Part shown: piece by piece, positions 25,093 to 34,025 of the stretch | Layout: the number at the start of each line of letters is the position of its first letter | How positions within the stretch are numbered: position 1 is the first letter of the stretch | From: Streptomyces vietnamensis | GTDB taxonomy: Bacteria > Actinomycetota > Actinomycetes > Streptomycetales > Streptomycetaceae | Assembly (NCBI RefSeq): GCF_000830005.1 | Contig: NZ_CP010407.1 | Location: 7,204,001-7,268,000, forward strand | Reading direction: 5' to 3' | Length of the DNA: 64,000 nt | Notes under the pieces: model-generated | What the model saw: only the letters and a program-made list of their open reading frames with translations | The model's database searches: none | Told to the model about the DNA's origin: nothing | Position numbers and translations under genes: made by a program

Positions 25093-25407
25093 ATGGAACC
25101 GCAGGTGACGGACCGACCCGAGAAGTCCCGGTACGAGATCCTCGCCGGCGACGACGGCACCGAGACCGCGGGCTTCGCCGAGTACCACCTCTCGGAGGGC
25201 GAGATCGCCTTCATCCACACCGAGATCGACCCCCGGTTCGCCGGTCAGGGCCTGGGCGGGCTGCTCGCCCGGGGTGCCCTCGACGACGCCCGGACCCGCG
25301 GACTGCGCGTCCTGCCGTACTGCCCCTTCATCCGGGGGTGGATCGGCAAGCACCCCGAGTACACCGAGCTGGTGCCCGAGGCCCGCCGCGCCCGGTTCGG
25401 CCTCTGA
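25093..25407 (+). CDS. Small GNAT-type N-acetyltransferase
   Basis: 104 aa, YjdJ/Gcn5-like short group. The acetyl-CoA binding loop is RFAGQGLGGLLARGALDDAR (48-67), followed by RVLPYCPFIRGWIGKHPEY, which holds the conserved Cys and the end motif of this family. CAGGAGC lies before the ATG. These proteins have no well-known substrate. The gene is in the same-strand run with short gaps. Confidence 0.9.
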   Translation: MEPQVTDRPEKSRYEILAGDDGTETAGFAEYHLSEGEIAFIHTEIDPRFAGQGLGGLLARGALDDARTRGLRVLPYCPFIRGWIGKHPEYTELVPEARRARFGL

Positions 25408-25460
25408 AGCGCCACGAGCCCGCCCCCGACAACCCCAGCCACACACCGAGGAGTTCCCCC

Positions 25461-26186
25461 ATGCCCCGCCATGCCCGCCCCACCGTCGTGCTCGTCCACG
25501 GCGCCTTCGCCGACGCCTCCAGCTTCGCCCGCGTCATCCCCGAACTGACCGCCGCCGGCCTGAAGGTGGTGGCTCCGGCGGTGCCCAACCGCAGCCTCGT
25601 CGACGACGCCGCGTACATCGCCTCGGTGGTACGCGCCGTCGACGGCCCCGTGATCCTCGTCGGGCACTCCTACGGCGGCGCCGTCATCACCCTCGCCGGC
25701 GCGGAGGACAACGTCCGGGCGCTGGTCTACCTCGCGGGCTACGCGCTGGAGGAGGGCGAGAGCCTGGGCGAGCTGCAGGGCCGCTTCCCCGACTCCGGCC
25801 TCGCCGACGCGCTCGTCCACACCCCGTTCCCCGTGCCCGGCTCCACCGAGACGGGCACCGACGTCTCGGTCGAGGTCGAGAAGTTCCCCGCCCTGTTCGC
25901 GGCGGACGTCGACCCCGAGCTCGCCGCCGTGCTCGCCGTCTCCCAGCGGCCCCTGGCCGCACGGGCCTTCACGGAGACGGCGCCGGTCGCGGCGTGGAAG
26001 AGCAAGCCCTCGTGGGGCCTGGTCGCCACCTCCGACCGGACCATCAACCCCGATGTGGAGCGCTACGGCTACGAGCGGGCCGGCATGACGACCGTCGAGG
26101 TCGACTCCTCGCACCTCGTCATGCTCTCCCGGCCCAAGGCCGTGGCCGAGCTCGTCCAGGACGCGGTCCGGTCCACCGCCCACTGA
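25461..26186 (+). CDS. Alpha/beta hydrolase, RsbQ/EstC-like
   Basis: 241 aa. Oxyanion start VLVHGAFADASSF, nucleophile in VGHSYGG (Ser near 75), acid Asp in the VATSDRTINPD region and His in SSHLVMLSRPKAVAEL. The fold is the small esterase type often annotated as alpha/beta hydrolase next to oxidative stress genes. GAGGAG lies ten bases before the ATG. It is the last gene before a strong terminator, so it ends the transcription unit that began at 17975. Confidence 0.9.
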   Translation: MPRHARPTVVLVHGAFADASSFARVIPELTAAGLKVVAPAVPNRSLVDDAAYIASVVRAVDGPVILVGHSYGGAVITLAGAEDNVRALVYLAGYALEEGESLGELQGRFPDSGLADALVHTPFPVPGSTETGTDVSVEVEKFPALFAADVDPELAAVLAVSQRPLAARAFTETAPVAAWKSKPSWGLVATSDRTINPDVERYGYERAGMTTVEVDSSHLVMLSRPKAVAELVQDAVRSTAH

Positions 26187-26204
26187 CCGAGGCCCGGCTC
26201 GGGG

Positions 26205-26242
26205 CCGTCCAGGGCCCACCCTCCGGGGTGGGCCCTGGACGG
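26205..26242. terminator. Strong intrinsic-type hairpin
   Basis: A perfect 17-bp stem (26205-26221 with 26226-26242) around a 4-base loop TCCG, 18 bases after the hydrolase stop. No T-run follows, which is common in actinomycetes. It separates the stress run from the HTH-NB-ARC gene. Confidence 0.85.
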
Positions 26243-26322
26243 CGTTTCACGCCACTGGCCTGCGGCTTCGCCCGAACGGACACACCGTATTCTTTCCTCG
26301 GGGCGGGGAGGAAAGAGGAGTT

Positions 26323-28578
26323 GTGGACGGGGATGAGTCCTTCGGGGCCGTTCTGCGTGGTCTGCGGCAGCGAGGCCGTTTGACGATGGAGGAGCTGGCC
26401 GAGGCGTCGGGTGTGAGCGTCCGGGCCATCGGCGACATGGAACGGGGGCGCAGCAGGGTTCCGCAGCGGCGCACGGTGGTGGCGCTGGCGGAGGGACTCG
26501 GCCTCACGGGCGTGGAGCAGGAGGCGCTGCTGGCCACGGCGCGGGCGGCGCGTCCGACGCGCGCGGTCGCGGTGGCGGGGACGGCCGTGCCGCCCCGATC
26601 GGTGGGTGACTTCACGGGGCGCGAACCGGAGCTGGCACTGCTCCGCGAGGCGGCGGAGCGGGCCCGTGCCGGCGGGGAGGTGTCGGTGTGGGTCGTCTCG
26701 GGTCCTCCGGGGTGCGGGAAGACGACCCTGGCGCTGAAGACGGCAGCGGATCTGGCGGCGGAGTTCCCCGACGGGTGCTTCGTGGTGGACCTGCACGGGG
26801 TGGACGGCCCCGTGGACACGGGCGAGGCGCTGCTGAAGCTGCTCAAGGCCCTGGGCGTGTCGGACCGTCGGCTGGCGAAGGAGGATGCACAGGGCCGCGC
26901 GGGGCTGCTGAGGGCGCTGTTGGGCGATCGCCGGTGTCTGGTGGTGCTGGACAACGCCCGCGACGAGGGGCAGGTCCGCGCGCTGCTGCCTGCGGGCGGG
27001 AGGAGTCTGGTACTGGTCACCAGCCGGCGGCCGTTGACCGGCCTTGAGGACGTCGGCCGCCTGCCGCTGTCGGAGATGGCGCAGGACGAGGCGGTCGGTC
27101 TGCTGCGCCGGATCCTGGGCGAGGAACGGGCGGACGCGGAAGCCGCTGCCGTGGCGCAGGTGGCGGAGCTGTGCGGGCGACTGCCGTTGGCCCTGCGAGT
27201 CGCCGGCAACTGGTTGACGGTCCGCTCCGGATGGACTGTCGACCACCTGGTCCGGCGCCTGGCCGACGAAGAACGCCGACTGGGCGCGCTCGCCGCCGGA
27301 GACGTGCGGGTGGAGGCGGCCTTCGAGCTGTCCTACCGTCAGCTGACCGGCCAGGCCGCACGGATGCTGCGGCTGCTGAGTCTGGTTCCGGGGCCGGACA
27401 TGACCGCTGCCTACGGCGCGGCCCTGACCGCGACGGGCGTCTTCGAGGCCGAGGACGTGATGGAGGAGCTGATCGAGGCCGGACTGCTGCAGGCCACCTT
27501 CACCGGACGCTTTCAACTGCACGACCTGATACGGCTGTTCGCCCGCGCCCGGCTGTCCCGTGAGGAGGAACCCGGAGAGCGGGAAGCGGCCGGCGACCGA
27601 CTGCGCACCTGGCTGCTGGACACGGCCGTGGTCGCCGGCCGCTGGTTCAAGCCCAAGTACGGGGCTCCGCCGTCCTCCTGGCAGGGCCTGGTCCCGCTGG
27701 AGAGCGCCGAGGAGGCCCGCGCCTGGCTCCAGAGCGAAGCCCCCTCCTGGCTCGCCGCGCTGCGCGACGCCGCCCACAGGGGCGAGCACACCCAGGTCGT
27801 GGAGACCGCTCATGCCATGGAATGGTTCTGCGACCTGTGGGTCCACTGGGGACACTGGCCCGAGGTCTTCCGCCTGGCCGGCGAGGCCGCCACGGCATTG
27901 GACGACCCGTACATGCAGGCCTTCCACCTCAACACGTACTCCTGGTCCCTCTCCTGCGAATCCCGGTACGGAGAGGCCGTCGAGCGGGCCCGCGAAGCGC
28001 TGGACTGCGCCCGCCGCGCCAAGAACGTCCCCCAGCAGGCATCGGCACTGACGCTGGCGGCATGGGCCCGATCGGAGCTCGGTCAGATCCAGGAGGCGGC
28101 CGACACGTCGCTCGCCGCCATAGGACTCTACGAGGAGACCGAAGACCGCGAGGGCTGGCTGGGTGCCGTGTTCACCCACGGAACCTCCCTGGGCCTGCTC
28201 GGCCGTGGCGAGGAGGCCCGGATCCAGCACCAGCGCATCATCAGCTTCCTGGACGCGCCCGACTGCCCGGTGAGCGGGCACCTCGCCGACATCTACCGTG
28301 CCAACACGACCCGCGCGCTCGGTCGCGGCTACGCCGTCCTGCGGCGATGGCGCGAGGCCGCCGACCATTACCGCGACGCCATGGTCCAGTCCGCCCGTAT
28401 CGGCATTCCCCACATCGAGGGCAGCACGCTGGTGCACCTCGGAGAGGCCCTGATCGAACTGGGAGAAGCCGAGGAAGCCCGCGTCCGCCTCCGTCAGGCC
28501 CTGGCCTTCGGCGACGCGATCGACAGCAAGGACCTGAAGACCGCACAGGAGCTCCTGGACTCGCTCCCCGCCGAATGA
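26323..28578 (+). CDS. HTH / NB-ARC / TPR regulator
   Basis: 751 aa. An XRE-type helix-turn-helix (TMEELAEASGVSVRAIGDME, residues 21-40) leads into an NB-ARC ATPase with Walker A SGPPGCGKTT (126-135), Walker B LVVLDNA and GLPLAL-type GRLPLALRVAG. The last 300 residues are TPR-like helices. Such STAND proteins act as signal-driven switches; many Streptomyces ones control nearby genes. The GTG at 26323 has GAAAGAGGAG just upstream. It is separated from the upstream run by a terminator and converges on the esterase at 28613 with only 34 bases between stops. Its target and ligand are unknown. Confidence 0.9.
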   Translation: MDGDESFGAVLRGLRQRGRLTMEELAEASGVSVRAIGDMERGRSRVPQRRTVVALAEGLGLTGVEQEALLATARAARPTRAVAVAGTAVPPRSVGDFTGREPELALLREAAERARAGGEVSVWVVSGPPGCGKTTLALKTAADLAAEFPDGCFVVDLHGVDGPVDTGEALLKLLKALGVSDRRLAKEDAQGRAGLLRALLGDRRCLVVLDNARDEGQVRALLPAGGRSLVLVTSRRPLTGLEDVGRLPLSEMAQDEAVGLLRRILGEERADAEAAAVAQVAELCGRLPLALRVAGNWLTVRSGWTVDHLVRRLADEERRLGALAAGDVRVEAAFELSYRQLTGQAARMLRLLSLVPGPDMTAAYGAALTATGVFEAEDVMEELIEAGLLQATFTGRFQLHDLIRLFARARLSREEEPGEREAAGDRLRTWLLDTAVVAGRWFKPKYGAPPSSWQGLVPLESAEEARAWLQSEAPSWLAALRDAAHRGEHTQVVETAHAMEWFCDLWVHWGHWPEVFRLAGEAATALDDPYMQAFHLNTYSWSLSCESRYGEAVERAREALDCARRAKNVPQQASALTLAAWARSELGQIQEAADTSLAAIGLYEETEDREGWLGAVFTHGTSLGLLGRGEEARIQHQRIISFLDAPDCPVSGHLADIYRANTTRALGRGYAVLRRWREAADHYRDAMVQSARIGIPHIEGSTLVHLGEALIELGEAEEARVRLRQALAFGDAIDSKDLKTAQELLDSLPAE

Positions 28579-28612
28579 GGGGTGCGGGTGCGCCGGTTCC
28601 GGGGCGGAGGGC

Positions 28613-29608
28613 TCAGCCGCGGAACCGGTGCAGGGCGACGTGCACGGTGTCGAGGGCCTGGACGAGGGCGGCGCGGGCGGCGTCCGTATCGCGCAGTGGA
28701 TCGAGCACCATGAACCCGTGGATCGTCCCCTGGTAGCGCACGGACACCACGGGCACGCCGGCCGCCCGGAGCTTCGCCGCGTACGACTCGCCCTCGTCGC
28801 GCACCACGTCGGCCTCGCTGGTGACCACCAGCGCCGGGGGGAGTCCGGCGAGCTGCTCCAGGGAGGCCCGCAGCGGTGACGCCGTGGCCTGGCTCCGCTG
28901 CCGTACGTCGGGCAGGTACTGGTCCCAGAACCAGCGCATGGTCTCGCGGCCGAGGAAGTAGCCCTCGGCGAACTCCTCGTACGAGGGGGTGTCGAAGTCG
29001 GCGTCGGTGACCGGGCAGAGCAGCACCTGCTGGAGCATCCGCACCCCGCCGCGCTCCTTGGCGAGCAGGGTGAGTGCCGCCACCAGGTTGCCGCCCGACG
29101 AGTCGCCCACAGCGGCCATCCGGCTTCCGTCGAGGCCGATTTCGCCGCCTCGCTCGCAGATCCACTTCGCCGCTGCGTAGCACTGCTCGACGGCGATCGG
29201 ATACCGCGCCTCGGGGGCGCGCTCGTACTCGACGAAGACCACGGCCGAGTCCGTACCGAGGGCGAACGCGCGCAGCAGACGCTCATGGGTGCCGGCATCG
29301 CCCAGGCACCAGCCCAGACCGTGCAGGAACAGCACGACGGGGATCTCGCCGACGCTGTCGGCGGGCCTGACCACCTGCACGCGTACGTGTCCGGTCGGCC
29401 CGCCCGGCAGGGCGAACCACTCCGTGGAGGTGGCTTCCTCGTGCAGGGGGTCGGGGGCGTCCTTCCGCTGGAGACGTGCGAGGTCCAGTCGGGCCTGTTC
29501 CAGGTCCGGGTCGTGCGGCGACGGCGGGCAGGTGTGCCGGGCCACGAATGCCCGGGTGGGGTGGTCCAGGACCGGGCGCCGAGCGGACGGAGGGACGAAG
29601 GCGGTCAC
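28613..29608 (-). CDS. HSL-family alpha/beta hydrolase (esterase), copy 2
   Basis: 331 aa. Oxyanion motif HGLGW (96-100), nucleophile Ser170 in GDSSGGN, Asp267 in SEADVVRDE, His297 in IHGF. It is very close to copy 1 over the whole core (TDADFDTPSYEEFAEGYFL, WFWDQY, TASPLRA-LAGLPPALV). Its ATG overlaps the stop of the AraC regulator upstream (ATGA), so regulator and enzyme are translationally coupled. Confidence 0.92.
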   Translation of the reverse strand: MTAFVPPSARRPVLDHPTRAFVARHTCPPSPHDPDLEQARLDLARLQRKDAPDPLHEEATSTEWFALPGGPTGHVRVQVVRPADSVGEIPVVLFLHGLGWCLGDAGTHERLLRAFALGTDSAVVFVEYERAPEARYPIAVEQCYAAAKWICERGGEIGLDGSRMAAVGDSSGGNLVAALTLLAKERGGVRMLQQVLLCPVTDADFDTPSYEEFAEGYFLGRETMRWFWDQYLPDVRQRSQATASPLRASLEQLAGLPPALVVTSEADVVRDEGESYAAKLRAAGVPVVSVRYQGTIHGFMVLDPLRDTDAARAALVQALDTVHVALHRFRG

Positions 29609-30606
29609 ACACGGTCTCCTGCCGAGAGGGCCTGAAGCGAACCGAGGTGTTCATGGGTGGTGCGCAGGTTGCGCCACTCACGGGGGGTGACACCGTATGC
29701 GGCGCGGAAGGCGCGGCTGAAGTGGGCGGGGTTGACGAAGCCCCACCTCTGGGCCACGGCGGACACGGTGGGGGCCGCGCTGCCACGACGGGCCAGTTCG
29801 CGGCCGCACTCCTCCAGGCGCCGTTGCCGGATGAGCTGCCCCACCGTCGTCCCCTCGCCCTCGAACAACCGGTGCAGGTACCGGACGGAGATCCGGTGCG
29901 CCCGGGCGATGCGCTCCGGCGACAGGTCCGGGTCGCCCAGGTTCCGGTTGATGTGGTCGTGGATGCGCAGCACCAGATGGCTCGGGGCGTCCGCCTCCGT
30001 GCCGCCCGGGTGGGCCCGCTCCGCGATCAGGGTGGCGAACAGGTCGACGACGTTGCCGGCCAGCCGGTTCGCGACGGCCGGCGGGTAGCCGTCGGCCGGG
30101 GAGGAGGCCAGGGTGGCCAGGAAGGGGAGCAGCATCGCGCCGAAGCCGTCCCCGGTGCCGATGGCGTTGCCCGTGACCTGCCGGATGTCACTGTCCGGCA
30201 TGCCCAGCGCGCGGCGCGGAAGCTGGAAGACGTGCGTGGAGAACCGCTGCGGATAGTCGAAGGAGTACGGCCGGGTCGTGTCGTACACGACCAGGTCGCC
30301 TTCACTCACCTCGGCCCGCCGGCCGTCCTGGACGAAGGTGGCCGTGCCGGATGTCTGGACGCCGACCGCCACCAGCGCCTCGGACGACCCGGCGATCAGA
30401 TCCGGCGTGCGGCTGACCCGCCCCGCGTCGGCCTCGAGGGTGGAGACCTGGAGATACCCGAGGCGGTCGGTGGCGATCCGGCCCTCGAACGGCCCATCGC
30501 CCCGAGGGGTCACCTTCATCGGCACCAGCGTCCTGCTCACCGCGTCGTTCCAGTACGCGACCTTGTCCCCGTCCGGAACGGAGGCGGTCGTCAACACCAA
30601 GCTCAC
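29605..30606 (-). CDS. AraC-family regulator, copy 1
   Basis: 333 aa. The N-terminal ligand-binding part (AYWNDAVSRTLVPMKV, FEGRIATDRLGYLQVS) is the AraC_binding_2 type; the C-terminus has two helix-turn-helix units (LSPERIARAHRISVRYLHRLF and VSAVAQRWGFVNPAHFSRAFR with YGVTPREWR). It most likely activates the esterase in its own operon and perhaps the divergent chloroperoxidase-like gene at 30895; the 288-base gap between them should hold both promoters. It resembles copy 2 at 31842. Confidence 0.92.
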   Translation of the reverse strand: MSLVLTTASVPDGDKVAYWNDAVSRTLVPMKVTPRGDGPFEGRIATDRLGYLQVSTLEADAGRVSRTPDLIAGSSEALVAVGVQTSGTATFVQDGRRAEVSEGDLVVYDTTRPYSFDYPQRFSTHVFQLPRRALGMPDSDIRQVTGNAIGTGDGFGAMLLPFLATLASSPADGYPPAVANRLAGNVVDLFATLIAERAHPGGTEADAPSHLVLRIHDHINRNLGDPDLSPERIARAHRISVRYLHRLFEGEGTTVGQLIRQRRLEECGRELARRGSAAPTVSAVAQRWGFVNPAHFSRAFRAAYGVTPREWRNLRTTHEHLGSLQALSAGDRV

Positions 30607-30831
30607 ATTGCTCTCCGCTCAGGGGAGTGACTCCGGGGGCGACGGGCGCGAGTCCCGGGATCCCGCCCGCACCGAACAGCCAAACAGCGGGCCGTCCCCG
30701 TCTCCAGGCAGAACCACAGGCAGGAACTTCCGCAGCCGGCGGGCTCCACCGGTGCCGTGCGGCGGAACACTGCGCTCACGGGCAAGTCGGCGTGCGCGGC
30801 GCGACAACCGGCGGCGCTTCCCCGGCCGTAG

Positions 30832-31731
<900 letters not shown>

Positions 31732-31750
31732 CGTCACACCGTCGACCCGC

Positions 31751-31781
31751 CGGGTGACGCCGGAGCCCCCGGCGTCACCCG
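31751..31781. terminator. Hairpin between convergent genes
   Basis: CGGGTGACGCCGG (31751-31763), loop AGCCC, inverse copy 31769-31781. It lies 20 bases after the chloroperoxidase-like stop and 61 before the AraC copy 2 stop, so it can serve both directions. Confidence 0.8.
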
Positions 31782-31841
31782 CGGAATCCCGCACCTGCGC
31801 ACGGCCATGCCGTGCCCGCGTTCCCGAGCACGCGCACCCGT

Positions 31842-32798
31842 TCACGCGGCGCGCGTGCTCGACTGCCATTCCCGGGGCGACATCCCGTACGCGGTGCGGA
31901 AGGCACGACTGAAGTGGGACGGGTTCGCGAACCCCCAGCGCTGGGCCACCGCCGACACGGCAGGTGCCGTCCGCGACGACCGGGACAGCTCCCGTCGGCA
32001 CCTCTCCAGGCGCTCGCGATGGATCCAACGGCTCACCGTGGTCCCTTCCGGCTGGAAGAGCTTGTGCAGATACCGGACGGACATGTGGTGCGCGGCCGCG
32101 ATCCTCTCCGGAGAGAGGTCGGGGTCGGCCAGGTGCCGCAGGATGTACTCCTTGACGCGCACCAGCATGCCGCGGGCCACCTCCGACGCATGGGGGTTCA
32201 ACCGGCCCTGACGCTCACGCACCAGCACCGTCAGCAGATCCGCGGCGGTCATCGCGAGTTGCCGACCCGTGTACGGATCGAACCCGGCGGCCCGGTCCGC
32301 CAGATGTTCGAGATATCCGGCGACCACTCCGGACGTGCCGCCGCGACCGTCGAACACGGTCCCGGTGACGGCCCGCAGGTCGGCGTCCGACACGCCCAGC
32401 GCACTCTTCGGCACCCGGATCGCCGTGAAACGGAAGTCGTCCGGCTGCTCCCTCCGGTACGGCCGGCCGGCGTCGGAACAGGTGAAGGTGCCGGGCAGGA
32501 CGAGGGCCTCGATCCCGTCCTGGGTGAGCCGTCCCGTTCCCCGGTGCTGGAGAGTGACGGTCACATACTCCCCTCCGCCCCGGGAGATCAAGGCGGCGTG
32601 CCGCGACACCGTCTGCGGGCCGGCCTCGACCACCGAGAACTGGAGGGGCCCGAGCCGATCGGTGGCGATCGTCCCCACCGAGGGTTCGCGCTCGTGCAGC
32701 ACGACGTCCAGCGGAACGAAGGTGTCGGAGACCACGCTGTGCCAGTAGTCCGCCCGCTCGGACGGCGAGAGCGACAGTGTGGACAGGACGACGGACAT
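31842..32798 (-). CDS. AraC-family regulator, copy 2
   Basis: 318 aa, same architecture as copy 1: ADYWHSVVSDTFVPLDV and ATDRLGPLQFSVVEAG at the front, then LSPERIAAAHHMSVRYLHKLF and SAVAQRWGFANPSHFSRAFR with YGMSPREWQ. The esterase copy 3 and a LAL regulator lie upstream on the same strand; a 192-base gap before this gene suggests its own promoter. The paralogy with copy 1 points to a duplicated regulator-esterase unit. Confidence 0.92.
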   Translation of the reverse strand: MSVVLSTLSLSPSERADYWHSVVSDTFVPLDVVLHEREPSVGTIATDRLGPLQFSVVEAGPQTVSRHAALISRGGGEYVTVTLQHRGTGRLTQDGIEALVLPGTFTCSDAGRPYRREQPDDFRFTAIRVPKSALGVSDADLRAVTGTVFDGRGGTSGVVAGYLEHLADRAAGFDPYTGRQLAMTAADLLTVLVRERQGRLNPHASEVARGMLVRVKEYILRHLADPDLSPERIAAAHHMSVRYLHKLFQPEGTTVSRWIHRERLERCRRELSRSSRTAPAVSAVAQRWGFANPSHFSRAFRTAYGMSPREWQSSTRAA

Positions 32799-32990
32799 CG
32801 CGACCCCTCCGGCATGGTCGGGCGGACGCTCTCCTAAGAGCGTCGGGAACGAGGTCCATCCTCGGAGCGCCCGCCCCCGATGCCATCAGTCGCTCGACTG
32901 GTGCCCTGTCCCGTACCCGACTCGTCCGGCGGCCCCCGGCCCGCTCCCCTCAGGCGCGCCAGGAGCCGGCACGGCGTCCCGCGGCCGCCC

Positions 32991-33977
32991 TCACCGCAGG
33001 TGGTCGCGCAGGAACACGGCACCGAGCCGGACCGCGGCCCGCGTCGACGGGCTGTCGCGCAGCGCGGTCAGGGAGACGAAGTCGTGGACCGTGCCCTGGA
33101 ACCGTGCAGCGGTCGCGGCGACACCGGCCCGGCGCAGCCGGTCCGCGTACTCCTCCGCCTCGTCCCGGGTCGCATCGGCCTCCGCGGTGACGACCAGCGC
33201 CGGCGGCAGCCCCGTCAGCGCGGCCGTACTCGCCCGCAGCGGGGACGCGGTCGGCTCTTCGCGCTGCCGGGGATCGACCACGTACTGTCGCCAGTAGGAC
33301 CGCACGGCCTCCCGGGTGAGCAGGTATCCCGTCGCGAACCGCCGCTGCGACGGGCTGTCGCAACGGGCGTCGGTCAGGGGGTAGTACAACAACTGGGCGC
33401 GGATCCCCGGCCCCCCGCGCGCCCGCGCGAGGAGGGTGAGCGCCGTGGCCAGGGTGGCCCCCGCGCAGTCGCCGGCGACGGCGAGCCGGTCGGTGTCGAG
33501 TCCGAGCGGTTCGGCCTGCCCGAACACCCAGGTCAGCAGGGCGTAGCACTCCTCGAGGGCGACCGGATAGCGGCTCTCGGGCGCGCGACTGTACTCGGGA
33601 ACGACGGCCGCGACGCCCGCCTGGCGCACCAGCTCGCTGACGAGCCACGCGTGCGTCTGGGCGTCGCCCAGCATCCAACGGCCGCCGTGGACGTAGAGCA
33701 TGACGGGGGGCCGGCCCACCACGCCGGTGGGCCGGAAGATCCAGAAGCCGACCAGACCGGTGGGCCCCACGGGCGCCGCGTGGAAGGAGGCGTCCACGTC
33801 GAAGTCGTCGATCCGGTCGCCCTGGGACTCCCGCAGCGCCTGACGGGCGGTCTCCGGTTCCAGCTCGTGGAGGAACGGCGGTGCCGCCGAGGCGTCGAGG
33901 AGGCGCCGCACCAGAGGATCGAGCACCACGGGCGACGGTTGTCCGGCGCGCGCCTCCCACTCGGGGTCAGGCCGCAT
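32991..33977 (-). CDS. HSL-family alpha/beta hydrolase, copy 3, cysteine nucleophile
   Basis: 328 aa. Same fold and order as copies 1 and 2: HGGRW (97-101), Asp268 in AEADATRDE, His298 in VHDF, and TASPLRA-LTGLPPALV. The nucleophile motif is GDCAGAT: codon 33465-33467 reads TGC, so Cys171 replaces Ser, and the second Gly of GDSAGG is Ala. Natural Cys nucleophiles are rare in this family. The enzyme may be weakly active, have a new acyl-transfer role or be inactive. It starts 48 bases after the LAL regulator stop, likely co-transcribed. Confidence 0.88.
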   Translation of the reverse strand: MRPDPEWEARAGQPSPVVLDPLVRRLLDASAAPPFLHELEPETARQALRESQGDRIDDFDVDASFHAAPVGPTGLVGFWIFRPTGVVGRPPVMLYVHGGRWMLGDAQTHAWLVSELVRQAGVAAVVPEYSRAPESRYPVALEECYALLTWVFGQAEPLGLDTDRLAVAGDCAGATLATALTLLARARGGPGIRAQLLYYPLTDARCDSPSQRRFATGYLLTREAVRSYWRQYVVDPRQREEPTASPLRASTAALTGLPPALVVTAEADATRDEAEEYADRLRRAGVAATAARFQGTVHDFVSLTALRDSPSTRAAVRLGAVFLRDHLR

Positions 33978-34025
33978 GCGTTCCGCCTCTCGTTCGGGCC
34001 TCTCTGGGGGATCGTTCGTCGCACG

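Noticed and set aside
26119..29298. Minus-strand open frame of over 1000 codons
   Set aside because: Opposite the HTH-NB-ARC gene; the part with esterase-like look is a shifted frame of copy 2.
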